The position numbers were made by a program, and so were the translations under genes. From contig USEC01000006.1 in assembly GCA_900553595.1 (NCBI GenBank), positions 3,024 through 67,023 on the forward strand: a stretch of 64,000 nt of DNA. Reading direction: 5' to 3'. How positions within the stretch are numbered: position 1 is the first letter of the stretch; each line of letters opens with the position of its first letter. Below the pieces are notes generated by a model that ran no database searches, was not told where the DNA came from, and saw nothing but the letters and a program-made list of their open reading frames with translations. Of the stretch, positions 16,285-24,924 are shown in pieces. This DNA comes from an uncultured Prevotella sp. Its GTDB lineage: Bacteria > Bacteroidota > Bacteroidia > Bacteroidales > Bacteroidaceae.

Positions 16285-18546
16285 TTACATTACAGTAAGC
16301 GTTGTCTTCTGCACATCACGGCTATTGGGACCGGTCATCACTTCTATTATTCCGTCGTCAATGACATGATTGCAGTCGCTGTCATAGTATTTCAGGAGTT
16401 CTGCATCAAGATTGAAGGTCACTTCCTTCGTCTCGCCGGCGTTGAGGTGAATGCGCTGGAAGCCTTTCAGTTCCTTCACCGGGCGCGAGATGCGTGCCAC
16501 GGGGTCGTGAATGTAGAGCTGTGCCACCTCGTAAGCATCGCGGTTGCCGGTGTTTGTGATGCTCACGCTCACCTTCACACTGCCTGTCTTCGACATTGTT
16601 GCCGACGAAAGGCGTGGTGCGGAATACTTGAATGTGGTGTAGCTCAGTCCGAATCCGAAGGGGAATGCCGGGTCGTTGCGCACGTCGAGGTAGTTGCTTT
16701 GATACTTGTGGAACTTGTCGGTGTATTCAGGCACGGGTCGTCCGGTGGGCAGATGGTTGTAGTAGAGCGGTTCCTGGCCCACATGCTGCGGCATGCTTAC
16801 GGTGAGTTTGCCGCTCGGACACTTGTCGCCGAAGAGCACATCGGGTATTGCATCGGCAGCCTCGCTGCCTGGGAACCACACGTTCATGATTGCCGGCACA
16901 TTGGCTTTCTCCCAGTTCATCACCGTAGGACGGCCTGAGAAGTTGAGAAGCACGACTGGCTTTCCGAGAGCCACAAGTTTCTTGAGAAGCTCCATCTGCG
17001 TGTCCGGCAGTTCAAGGTTCACACGGCATGCCGCCTCACCCGTCATGTCGGCACTCTCACCCATAGCACATACTATCACATCGGCATCCTTGGCTATTGC
17101 CATCGCCTCGGCATTGAGCTGCGCATTGTCGCCGCGTTTGAGGGCTTTGTCAAAGCGTGCATACTCCTGAAGGTCGGCATCGGAACAGAGGTTGCAGCCC
17201 TGCGAGTAGAGAAGTTCTGCCTTTCCGGCAAGAGCCTCAGCCATGCCCTGCTTCAGCGAACGGTATTTTTCGGGCGCACGCGGGATGCTCCACATTCCGG
17301 CCATCTGCTCCTTCTCGTCGGCAAGAGGACCAATGAGGGCTATCTTTCCTTTCTTCTGCAACGGCAGAAGGTTGCCTTCGTTCTTCAGAAGCACGAAGGT
17401 CTCGGCGGCAATGTCGCGTGCTATACGGCGATGTTCGGGCGAATAGACATCCTTTGCGGCACGCTTGGCGTCGCAGTGGATGTAGGGATTCTTGAAAAGT
17501 CCGAGTCGGTATTTCGCTTCGAGCACACGCCGGCAGGCGTTGTCTATCTCCTCCATAGTCACCTTACCCTCTTTCAGCGATTTCGCCAAGGTGTTGATGA
17601 AGCACTCCGACACCATCTCCATGTCGGTTCCGGCCTTCAACGCCATGACGGCTACCGCCTGGTCGTCGCCCACTCCGTGTACGGTCATCTCCTTGACAGA
17701 GGCGTAGTCGGTGACGACGAAGCCCTTGAAACCCCAGCGGTTGCGCAGTATGTCGGTCACCATCCAACGGTTTGCGGTGGCGGGGATGCCATCGATGAGG
17801 TTGAACGAGGTCATAACGCTGCCCACACCGGCCTTCACCGCAGCCTCATAAGGCGGCAGATACTGGTTGAACATGCGTGAATGGCTCATATCCACGGTGT
17901 TGTATTCCTTGCCTGCCTCTACCGCTCCGTAGAGGGCAAAGTGTTTCAGGCACGCAAGGATGTTCTCCGGCGACGAGAAGTCGCCCTGATAGCCGCGCAC
18001 CATAGCCTCCGCCATGCGGCTGCCGAGGTAGGGGTCCTCGCCGTTTCCTTCGGCGATGCGTCCCCAACGTGCGTCGAGGGCTATATCAACCATAGGCGAG
18101 AAGGTCCAGTCGATGCCGCAAGCCGTAGCCTCTTTTGCCGCAATGCGTGCACTGAGTTCGGCTGCTTCGGGGTTCCAGCTGGCTGCAAGGGCGAGCGGAA
18201 TGGGGAACATCGTCTCGTAACCATGTATCACATCCATGCCCACGAGCAGCGGAATGTGCAGACGACTCTTCTTCACGGCGAGCTCCTGCAGTTTCCTTAT
18301 CTTCCCGACACCTTTGATGTTGAGCACACTTCCAACCCGTCCCTTCTCGATTTCAGCCGTCACGGGAGAGTTTACGGAATTACCTGTGGACCAGTCGCCC
18401 ACACTTAACTGATTGAGCTGCCCCAGTTTTTCCTCCAGGGTCATCTTGCTCATAAGGTCGGTGACAAATTCTTCCATGCCAAGCTTCTGTGCGAACGAGC
18501 CGAGAGAAGCCAGCATCATTGCCACTGCCAATACTGTTTTCTTCAT
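16285..18546 (-). CDS. Glycoside hydrolase family 3 (BglX-type beta-glucosidase)
   Basis: 753 residues from ATG 18546, chosen because it begins a signal peptide (MKKTVLAVAMMLASLGSFAQ). The GH3 N-terminal barrel contains DVIHGYETMFPIPLALAASW, GRIAEGNGEDPYLGSRM and the nucleophile Asp280 in FKGFVVTDYASV. The GH3 C-terminal domain (about 390-610) has VLLKNEGNLLPL and the acid/base region, and a fibronectin-III-like domain closes the protein (FGFGLSYTTFKYS). Periplasmic BglX-type enzymes release glucose or similar residues from beta-linked oligosaccharides; the exact sugar is not predictable. It has its own -7 box at 18621-18628, separate from the second GH3 gene upstream. Confidence 0.92.
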   Translation of the reverse strand: MKKTVLAVAMMLASLGSFAQKLGMEEFVTDLMSKMTLEEKLGQLNQLSVGDWSTGNSVNSPVTAEIEKGRVGSVLNIKGVGKIRKLQELAVKKSRLHIPLLVGMDVIHGYETMFPIPLALAASWNPEAAELSARIAAKEATACGIDWTFSPMVDIALDARWGRIAEGNGEDPYLGSRMAEAMVRGYQGDFSSPENILACLKHFALYGAVEAGKEYNTVDMSHSRMFNQYLPPYEAAVKAGVGSVMTSFNLIDGIPATANRWMVTDILRNRWGFKGFVVTDYASVKEMTVHGVGDDQAVAVMALKAGTDMEMVSECFINTLAKSLKEGKVTMEEIDNACRRVLEAKYRLGLFKNPYIHCDAKRAAKDVYSPEHRRIARDIAAETFVLLKNEGNLLPLQKKGKIALIGPLADEKEQMAGMWSIPRAPEKYRSLKQGMAEALAGKAELLYSQGCNLCSDADLQEYARFDKALKRGDNAQLNAEAMAIAKDADVIVCAMGESADMTGEAACRVNLELPDTQMELLKKLVALGKPVVLLNFSGRPTVMNWEKANVPAIMNVWFPGSEAADAIPDVLFGDKCPSGKLTVSMPQHVGQEPLYYNHLPTGRPVPEYTDKFHKYQSNYLDVRNDPAFPFGFGLSYTTFKYSAPRLSSATMSKTGSVKVSVSITNTGNRDAYEVAQLYIHDPVARISRPVKELKGFQRIHLNAGETKEVTFNLDAELLKYYDSDCNHVIDDGIIEVMTGPNSRDVQKTTLTVM

Positions 18547-18620
18547 GTCAAAATTATTGTTGGTTTTAAAAAATGATATTTTCTTGCAAAACATGAGATA
18601 CAAGCAGAAAGGAAGAGCTG

Positions 18621-18628
18621 CAAAGATA
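18621..18628 (-). promoter_or_regulatory. Putative -7 box for the first GH3 gene
   Basis: Minus-strand TATCTTTG, about 75 bp upstream of the start at 18546 and downstream of the stop of the second GH3 gene (18667). No clear -33. Confidence 0.5.
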
Positions 18629-18666
18629 TGACATCCGAGCAACTGCTTCCTTTTATGCTAAAATGA

Positions 18667-20898
18667 TTATTTAAGTGCAAACTTGACCTTCTGCGTCAGA
18701 TTGTCGGCAGCATTGCCTATGAGAGCGATGAAGTCGCCGCTCTCGGAAACCCACGATTGGGTAGCTTCGTCGTAGAAACTGAGTGCGGAGTTGTCGATGG
18801 TTATATCCACATCCTTGCTTTCTCCGGGCTGAAGCCACACTTTCTTGAAGCCTTTAAGTTCCTTCTCCGGGCGGTCGAGCGAGGCTTTCACATCGTGGAT
18901 ATAGAGCTGCACGACTTCGGCTCCGGCGCGTTTACCGGTGTTTTTCACGTTCACAGTGAACGTGATTCTGCCGTCGCGGGTCATCGAAGCGGCGTTGGCA
19001 CGGGCGTTGGACAACTTGAATGTGGTGTAGCTCAAGCCGTGGCCGAAGGCAAACTGTGGCTTGGTCTTCTCCTTGTCGACCCAGCGGTAGCCCACATAGA
19101 TGCCTTCCTTGTACTCCTCATCAATTATCTTCTTGTCGGCACGCCATGTTCCCGGATAGGTGTTCAGCTTGTGTGCGCCTACATCCTGAAGCGATGCCGG
19201 CCATGTGAACGGGGTCTTTCCCGACGGATTCACATCGCCAACGAGTACCGAGGCCAATGCGTTGCCTGCCTCGGAACCGAGGAACCAGCCCTGGACGATG
19301 GCGGGAACGCTGCCGCGCCAAGGCATGGTCACGGCGTTGCCCGATATGTTTACGAACACGATGCGCCGGTTGGCTTTTGCCAATGCAGCCACCACCTTGT
19401 TCTGGGCGTATGGCAAATCCATGTTCTTACGGTCGTGTCCTTCGCAATCCTGATAGTCGCTCTTGTTCAGTCCGCCGATGAATATGACGTAATCGGCACC
19501 CTTCGCCTTTGCAACGGCGTCAGCAATGAGCTGCTCTTCGGTGCGCTTGTCGTCAAGATTCTGACCTGTCGTCACGCCGTTGTAGGCTCCGTTTGTGTCG
19601 CCTATATACCCGCGTTCGTAATCGACGGCTATTCCTTCGGCAGCAAGGCGTGCCTTAATGCCGTCCAACGGCGACACCTCACGCTGCACTTTCAGCGACG
19701 ACGAGCCGCCACCAACGGTCATCATCTTCACGGCGTTCTCACCAACGACGAGCACACGCTTTGTGGTTTGCAGGTTGATGGGCAGAAGAGCGGCGTCGTT
19801 TTTGAGCAGGACGATACCGTTTTCGGCTATCTTCCGTGCGGCTTCATAGTGTGCATCGGAGCAGAGGAAGCCGTGAGGGCGGTTGCGGTTCATCGTGGTG
19901 CGGAAGTAGAGACGCAGGATACGGCGCACTTTCTCGTCGAGTTCCTTCGTGCTGTACTTTCCCTCGTTGATGGCTTTGAGGTAGGGTTGCGAGAGGAAGT
20001 AGTTGTCGTAGGCGTTGGTTGCGCCCATGGAGAGGCCGTCGGTCCATGTTCCGAATTCGAGGTCGAGGCCGTTCTTCACCGCCTCATCGAGGTCGTGACA
20101 GCCGCCCCAGTCGCTCACTACCACGCCGTCGAACTTCCAGTCGTGTTTCAATATCTTGTTCAACAGCCACTGGTTGTGGCAGTTGTGTTCGTTCTTATAG
20201 AGGTTGTAGGCTCCCATTATAGCCCATGTGCCGCCTTCGGTGACGGCAGCCTTGAATGCCGGCAGATAGATTTCGTGCAACGCACGGTCGCTGACTACGA
20301 CATTAACCTGATGGCGATACTCCTCATCGTTGTTCAGTGCGTAGTGCTTTACGCATGCCGATACACCGCACGACTGCAGTCCCTTGATGTAAGGCACCAC
20401 CATCCGCGATGCGAGATAAGGGTCTTCGCCCATGTATTCGAAGTTGCGTCCGCCGAGCGGTGTGCGGTAGATGTTCACGCCGGGACCCAGAATCATGTCC
20501 TTTCCACGGTAGAGTGCTTCTTCGCCGAGGCTGTGTCCGTAGGCGAGAGCCATTGACGTGTCCCATGTGGCGGCAAGACATGTGAGTGCGGGGAACGCCA
20601 CACACGAGTCGTTGGTCTGTCCCGCCTGGTCCCATTCGTCCCATAACACGTCGGGACGCACGCCGTGGGGGCCGTCGTCAGTCCACAGGTCGGGGAAGCC
20701 GAGGCGCGGTACTCCAGCGGCGGAGAACTTGCTCTGTGCGTGCAGCACCCTTATTTTCTCTTGCAGGGTCATGCGCGACAGTGCATCATCGATGCGTTGT
20801 TCGGTGGGTTTAGAGTCGTCGAGATAAACCGGCAGAGTCTGCGCTTCTGCCGAAAGTGTTGCCAAGAAAGCAACGACAGTGATAAAAAGATGTTTCAT
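18667..20898 (-). CDS. Glycoside hydrolase family 3, second paralogue
   Basis: 743 residues. Signal peptide MKHLFITVVAFLATLSAEAQ. GH3 N-terminal barrel with GPGVNIYRTPLGGRNFEYMGEDPYL and the classic nucleophile motif VVSDWGG (Asp263); C-terminal domain with VLLKNDAALLPI and the GGGSSSLK loop; fibronectin-III-like tail with FGHGLSYTTFKLSNA. It differs much from the neighbouring GH3 and matches the beta-glucosidase/beta-xylosidase branch with RNFEYMGEDP. Both GH3 proteins are expected in the periplasm. Substrate unknown. Together with GH125 and the hybrid regulator it makes a small carbohydrate cluster. Confidence 0.9.
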   Translation of the reverse strand: MKHLFITVVAFLATLSAEAQTLPVYLDDSKPTEQRIDDALSRMTLQEKIRVLHAQSKFSAAGVPRLGFPDLWTDDGPHGVRPDVLWDEWDQAGQTNDSCVAFPALTCLAATWDTSMALAYGHSLGEEALYRGKDMILGPGVNIYRTPLGGRNFEYMGEDPYLASRMVVPYIKGLQSCGVSACVKHYALNNDEEYRHQVNVVVSDRALHEIYLPAFKAAVTEGGTWAIMGAYNLYKNEHNCHNQWLLNKILKHDWKFDGVVVSDWGGCHDLDEAVKNGLDLEFGTWTDGLSMGATNAYDNYFLSQPYLKAINEGKYSTKELDEKVRRILRLYFRTTMNRNRPHGFLCSDAHYEAARKIAENGIVLLKNDAALLPINLQTTKRVLVVGENAVKMMTVGGGSSSLKVQREVSPLDGIKARLAAEGIAVDYERGYIGDTNGAYNGVTTGQNLDDKRTEEQLIADAVAKAKGADYVIFIGGLNKSDYQDCEGHDRKNMDLPYAQNKVVAALAKANRRIVFVNISGNAVTMPWRGSVPAIVQGWFLGSEAGNALASVLVGDVNPSGKTPFTWPASLQDVGAHKLNTYPGTWRADKKIIDEEYKEGIYVGYRWVDKEKTKPQFAFGHGLSYTTFKLSNARANAASMTRDGRITFTVNVKNTGKRAGAEVVQLYIHDVKASLDRPEKELKGFKKVWLQPGESKDVDITIDNSALSFYDEATQSWVSESGDFIALIGNAADNLTQKVKFALK

Positions 20899-20998
20899 TA
20901 TGAAGGTTTAAGTGTGGGGACGCCCACTTGTATGTTTGTCATTGCGACCTATCCGTGGTCGCGTGTGTGTAGATATAAGGAGTCTGTAAAAACAGAAA

Positions 20999-21029
20999 TG
21001 TGCGCCAAGTGGATACCGCTTGGCGCACA
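20999..21029 (-). terminator. Terminator downstream of fba
   Basis: Perfect 11-bp stem (20999-21009 / 21019-21029, TGTGCGCCAAG and its complement) with a 9-nt loop, about 55 bp past the fba stop; a T-rich tract (TTTCTGTTTTT) follows on the minus strand. Confidence 0.65.
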
Positions 21030-21082
21030 CATATTCATTCTATGCGGCGCAGCATGCCGCTGCCTTACCGCTTAGGTTCATA

Positions 21083-22093
21083 TTAGTCGAGCTGAGCGAG
21101 CTTGTTGTCAGAGCCGAGCACATCGACAATCTTGTGCTTGTACATCTGCTCCATGAGGTCGCGTGCAGGTCCGCAGTACTTGCGGGGATCGAATTCTCCT
21201 GGCTTGTCGTGGAACACCTTGCGTACAGCAGCGGTGAAAGCGAGACGAGAGTCAGAGTCGATGTTGATCTTGCAAACGGCGCTCTTAGAAGCCTTGCGGA
21301 GCTGCTCCTCAGGAATACCAACAGCATCGGGCAACTTGCCACCGTACTCGTTGATAATATCAACATACTCCTGTGGTACAGAAGAAGAACCGTGGAGAAC
21401 GATTGGGAAACCAGGGAGCTTCTCCATGATCTCGTCGAGGACGTCGAATGCCAATGGAGGAGGAACGAGCTTGCCGGTCTTCGGGTCGCGTGTGCACTGC
21501 TCCGGTGTAAACTTGTAAGCACCGTGAGAAGTACCGATTGAGATTGCCAGTGAGTCAACACCTGTGCGGCTTGTGAAGTCGATAACTTCCTCAGGCTTTG
21601 TATAGTGGCATACATCAGATGAAACCTCATCCTCAACACCTGCCAAAACGCCGAGCTCGCCTTCAACGGTAACATCGAACTGGTGAGCATACTCTACCAC
21701 CTTCTTTGTGAGGGCGATATTCTCCTCGTAAGGAAGTGAAGAACCATCAATCATCACTGAAGAGAAACCAAGATCAACACAGCTCTTGCAAAGCTCGAAG
21801 CTGTCGCCGTGGTCGAGGTGGAGAACAATCTCAGGATGCTTGCAGCCAAGCTCCTTAGCGTACTCAACAGCGCCCTCAGCCATGTAGCGGAGGAGTGTCT
21901 CGTTAGCGTAAGCGCGTGCGCCCTTGGAAACCTGAAGGATTACCGGAGACTTCAATTCAGATGAAGCCTTGATGATAGCCTGAAGCTGCTCGAGGTTGTT
22001 GAAGTTGAATGCAGGAATTGCATAACCACCCTTGATGGCTCTTGCGAACATATCACGAGTGTTCACCAAGCCTAATTCTTTGTAGTTTACCAT
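21083..22093 (-). CDS. fba: Class II fructose-bisphosphate aldolase
   Basis: 336 residues. Zinc-dependent aldolase interconverting fructose 1,6-bisphosphate and the two triose phosphates in glycolysis and gluconeogenesis. The metal site is visible in VLHLDHGDSFELC; SSVMIDGSSLPYEENI, IGTSHGAYKF, PIVLHGSSSVPQ and VCKINIDSDSRLAF are family blocks for phosphate binding and catalysis. Codon choice is strongly restricted, as expected for a highly expressed gene. Two promoter boxes lie upstream (22234-22268). Confidence 0.95.
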   Translation of the reverse strand: MVNYKELGLVNTRDMFARAIKGGYAIPAFNFNNLEQLQAIIKASSELKSPVILQVSKGARAYANETLLRYMAEGAVEYAKELGCKHPEIVLHLDHGDSFELCKSCVDLGFSSVMIDGSSLPYEENIALTKKVVEYAHQFDVTVEGELGVLAGVEDEVSSDVCHYTKPEEVIDFTSRTGVDSLAISIGTSHGAYKFTPEQCTRDPKTGKLVPPPLAFDVLDEIMEKLPGFPIVLHGSSSVPQEYVDIINEYGGKLPDAVGIPEEQLRKASKSAVCKINIDSDSRLAFTAAVRKVFHDKPGEFDPRKYCGPARDLMEQMYKHKIVDVLGSDNKLAQLD

Positions 22094-22233
22094 AATTATT
22101 GTTTGTTTTTATAAAACGTGTTATTCTCTTTACCCTTGATAAAGCAACTTCCGTGCCAATGTTTCCGCAAGCACCTTGCGGCTTTTTCCTGCGACACATT
22201 GTCGCACATTACACGTTGTCGGATTTATCATTG

Positions 22234-22268
22234 CAAAGTTAATATTTTAATTTGTCACGGCAAAGTTA
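22234..22268 (-). promoter_or_regulatory. Promoter region of fba with two overlapping -7 boxes
   Basis: Minus strand: -7 TAACTTTG at 22234-22241 with -33 TTTG at 22261-22264, spacer exactly 19 nt. The same 22261-22268 sequence is itself another TAACTTTG, so a second, upstream start is possible. The predicted leader is about 130 nt and contains short inverted repeats near 22160-22220. Confidence 0.7.
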
Positions 22269-22569
22269 TGTATCATTTTTTTTGTATTTAAAGGTTTCTT
22301 TATAAATAATGTACTGCCCTTTCGCAAGTTTTAGAAGTTATAGATGTCAAAAAAGGTTTTCCGCAAAGTTCAAGGAAGCTCCGTTCCCGCCGGTAGCAGG
22401 AAGTTATAGCCAACAGTTTTTCTGCCGGATATTAGCCGGAAAAGCCGGATGCACAACGTGCCTGCACGCCCACCTTCGCCGGGCGGTACGCCTGATTTGC
22501 GGAGTTTCGCAACGTTTGGTTTTCCATTATTAAACATCATTGATTTCCAACGAGTTACAACAGACCTAA
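22269..22569. other. Gene-free stretch between fba and the repeat array
   Basis: Contains small inverted repeats around CCGG (22395-22470) but no supported gene. It separates the divergent fba and MATE genes. Confidence 0.5.
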
Positions 22570-22650
22570 AAACAAGGCTTCTTTGCATCGCAAACAAGGC
22601 TTCTTTACAATCAAAACAAGGCTTGTTTGCAGTCAAAAGAAGGCTTGTTT
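22570..22650. repeat. 22-bp-period quasi-palindrome array B (4 units)
   Basis: Units of AAASAAGSCTTSTTT start at 22570, 22592, 22614 and 22636 (exact 22-bp step); spacers GCATCGC, ACAATCA, GCAGTCA. All four have the same orientation (central G). Unit 3 (AAACAAGGCTTGTTT) has perfect palindromic arms. The array ends 44 bp before the -7 box of the MATE gene. Confidence 0.9.
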
Positions 22651-22665
22651 GAAAACGAGTTGCGT

Positions 22666-22701
22666 TTTGTCTCGTTTTCTGCAAAACTTTGCGTAATTTT
22701 G
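22666..22701 (+). promoter_or_regulatory. Putative promoter of the MATE gene
   Basis: -7 box TAATTTTG at 22694-22701 and TTTG at 22666-22669, spacer 24 nt (longer than optimal). Gives a short leader of about 20 nt before ATG 22727. Confidence 0.5.
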
Positions 22702-22726
22702 CAGTCTGTAAGGGAATGGATAACAA

Positions 22727-24121
22727 ATGAAAAAATCAAGCAACGAGATAGACATGCTTCACGGGCCTCTGCTCATGAAGATAATTGTTTTCGCACTGCC
22801 GCTGGCAGCGAGCAGCATCATGCAGCAGCTGTTCAACTCGGTGGATGTGGCCATCGTGGGACACTTCGTAAACAGCCAGGCTCTCGCCGCCGTGGGAAGC
22901 AACGCGCCGGTGATAAGCCTGCTCATCAATCTGTTCATGGGCGTCTCGATGGGTGCCAACGTGATAATATCCAACCACATAGGGCAGAAGGACGGCAGAG
23001 GCATACAGGACGCCATTGGCACTGTGGCGGTGGTGGCGGTGGCAAGCGGACTGGCACTCATGCTGATAGGACTGAGCGTGGCACGCCCCCTGCTCACGCT
23101 CATAGGCACCCCGCCCGACGTGCTGCCTATGGCCGTAGCCTACCTGCGCACGTTCTTCCTCGGCATGCCGTTCTTCATGGTGTTCGACTTCGGCGCAGCC
23201 ATCCTGCGGAGCAAGGGCGACACACGGCGGCCGCTGTACATACTCTTCATCGCCGGCATTGTGAACACCATGCTCAACCTCGTCTTTGTGCTCGTCTTCC
23301 ACGCCGGCGTCGTCGGCGTCGCCATCGCCACCGACATAGCAAACGCAGTGAGTGCCATAATGATAGTGTGGCTGCTGATGAAGGAGAAGGAGCCCTACAC
23401 GCTGCATCTGAAACAGATGCGCATGAAATGGGGCGAACTGAAGCGCATGTTGCAGATAGGCATTCCGGCAGGAGTGCAGGGCATGGTGTTCTCCGTGTCG
23501 AACGTGCTGCTGCAAAGCGCCATCAACAGTCACGGGGCAGACGCCATAGCCGGGTCGGCGGCGGCACTCAACTTCGAGTACTACTGCTACTTCATAATGG
23601 TGGCGTTCAATGGAGCCGCCATCAGCTTCACGGCCCAGAACTACGGAGCCGGAAACATGCAGCGCGTGAAGCGCACATATATTATATGTATGGCGCTGAG
23701 CGTCGTGCTGAGCGGAGCGTTCAACCTTTTCTTCGTGTGGCAGCACGATGCCTTCCTGCATCTGTTCTCCGCCGACGACGCCGTGTGCGCCTACGGAGCA
23801 AGACGCATGCAGATAGTGCTCGCCGTGCAGTTCCTGGCGTGCAGCTACGAGATTTCGGCAGCCGCCATGAGAGGACTGGGCAGGTCGGTGCTCCCCACCA
23901 TCCTCATGCTCTTCGGTACATGCGTGCTGCGCATAGTGTGGGTGTATGCCGTGTGTCCCGTCTGGAAGTCGTTCGACACAATAATGATGGTCTATCCCAT
24001 TTCATGGGTCCTCACTGGCGTCATGGTGTGCACGGCCTTCGCCATGACGATGAACAAAATAACACGCGAAAAACGCCGACAGGCATCCGCCACCGCCGCA
24101 CACGCCACCATAACAGAGTGA
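22727..24121 (+). CDS. MATE family multidrug/Na+ antiporter
   Basis: 464 residues with about twelve hydrophobic helices arranged as two related halves (1-230 and 240-450), the layout of MATE exporters (NorM/DinF type). First helix LLMKIIVFALPLAASSIMQQLFNSVDVAIVGHF carries the usual PL..SS..QQLFN.VD..IVG pattern; the second half repeats it as QIGIPAGVQGMVFSVSNVLLQSAIN. Uses a sodium or proton gradient to export cationic drugs or metabolites; the substrate is unknown. Stands alone, preceded by repeat array B. Confidence 0.92.
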   Translation: MKKSSNEIDMLHGPLLMKIIVFALPLAASSIMQQLFNSVDVAIVGHFVNSQALAAVGSNAPVISLLINLFMGVSMGANVIISNHIGQKDGRGIQDAIGTVAVVAVASGLALMLIGLSVARPLLTLIGTPPDVLPMAVAYLRTFFLGMPFFMVFDFGAAILRSKGDTRRPLYILFIAGIVNTMLNLVFVLVFHAGVVGVAIATDIANAVSAIMIVWLLMKEKEPYTLHLKQMRMKWGELKRMLQIGIPAGVQGMVFSVSNVLLQSAINSHGADAIAGSAAALNFEYYCYFIMVAFNGAAISFTAQNYGAGNMQRVKRTYIICMALSVVLSGAFNLFFVWQHDAFLHLFSADDAVCAYGARRMQIVLAVQFLACSYEISAAAMRGLGRSVLPTILMLFGTCVLRIVWVYAVCPVWKSFDTIMMVYPISWVLTGVMVCTAFAMTMNKITREKRRQASATAAHATITE

Positions 24122-24202
24122 AAATTAAACACTTCTGACAACTATTATTGGGAAAACGAGCAAAAAACTGGCAATAAATTTTCGTATGACACGAAAAACT
24201 TG

Positions 24203-24210
24203 TATCTTTG
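24203..24210 (+). promoter_or_regulatory. -7 box for the HU gene
   Basis: TATCTTTG, about 57 bp upstream of ATG 24267. A near-match -33 (TTTC at 24180-24183) lies exactly 19 nt away. Confidence 0.6.
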
Positions 24211-24266
24211 CAAACCCTTAGAAAGGGAAGAGGACTGATAATAAATTAAATAACATATATAATCAA

Positions 24267-24557
24267 ATGACAAAAGCAGATATCATCAACGTGATTGCCG
24301 AAAACACAGGCTTGCAGAAGAAAGACGTCTCCTGCGTGGTAGAGGCATTCATGGAAACAATCAAAGACAGCTTGCTATCAAATAAGGAGAATGTTTACCT
24401 GCGTGGATTTGGTAGCTTCATCATCAAACATCGCGCTGCAAAGACAGCGAGAAACATCCTTGCCAAGACCACAATGAAGATTGAGGCACACGACCAGCCA
24501 AGCTTCAAGCCGGCAAAGAGCTTCATCGAGGAGATGAAGAACGCCACAATGAAATAA
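24267..24557 (+). CDS. HU/IHF family DNA-binding protein
   Basis: 96 residues. Two N-terminal helices (MTKADIINVIAENTGLQKKDVSCVVEAFMETIKDSL) and the beta-arm saddle (YLRGFGSFIIKHRAAKTARNILAKTTMKIEAHDQPSFKPAK) define the HU/IHF fold. It bends and compacts DNA as a dimer. The arm has the conserved GFGSF and a family-like R-N-P-x stretch in modified form (ARNILAKT), typical of Bacteroidetes HU paralogues. It is followed 76 bp later by a tiny basic protein gene, probably in the same transcript ending at 24808. Confidence 0.92.
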   Translation: MTKADIINVIAENTGLQKKDVSCVVEAFMETIKDSLLSNKENVYLRGFGSFIIKHRAAKTARNILAKTTMKIEAHDQPSFKPAKSFIEEMKNATMK

Positions 24558-24633
24558 AAGGCGGCAGGACGCGGCAAGAACAGAAAGAGAATTTTAACAA
24601 ACAATATATTTTAACAAATAAAAAATTAAAGCT

Positions 24634-24723
24634 ATGCCAAACGGAAAGAAAAAAAAGGGACATAAGATGGCTACGCACAAGCGTAAAAAGAGACTGAGAA
24701 AGAACAGACATAAGAGCAAGTAA
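24634..24723 (+). CDS. Tiny basic protein, AURKAIP1/COX24 (mS38/bS22-like) family
   Basis: 29 residues; starts MPNGKKKKGHKMATHKRKKR and is almost entirely Lys/Arg/His. The KMATHKRKKRLRKNRH core resembles the COX24/AURKAIP1 domain of mitochondrial ribosomal protein mS38 and the small bacterial bS22, so it is probably a ribosome-associated peptide. Such genes are often missed because of size. It lies between HU and the RNase G/E gene, before the terminator at 24759-24808. Family assignment is by pattern recognition only. Confidence 0.75.
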   Translation: MPNGKKKKGHKMATHKRKKRLRKNRHKSK

Positions 24724-24758
24724 GCATTTTAGCTTGCCACTTTGGTCAGTTCCAAATG

Positions 24759-24808
24759 GGGGCGCGTCAAAAGCATCCGCAGAGGATTTTGACACGCCCC
24801 GTTTTTTT
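24759..24808 (+). terminator. Intrinsic terminator after HU and the tiny basic protein
   Basis: Fourteen-bp stem 24759-24772 / 24787-24800 with one mismatch, then seven T residues at 24802-24808. Confidence 0.85.
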
Positions 24809-24924
24809 ATTGCAAGCCAAAGCAGTAAAAACAAGGATTGAAAACAAACTGAAGGCATTTTCCGCTTATACGACAGGCAACACCCCACTCGGAAAAAGCC
24901 TTAATCTAAACAAAGAAACGAGAA

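Noticed and set aside
18757..20556. Long plus-strand frame of 599 codons opposite the second GH3 gene
   Set aside because: Antisense shadow of a clear GH3 coding sequence; no signal, family or promoter.
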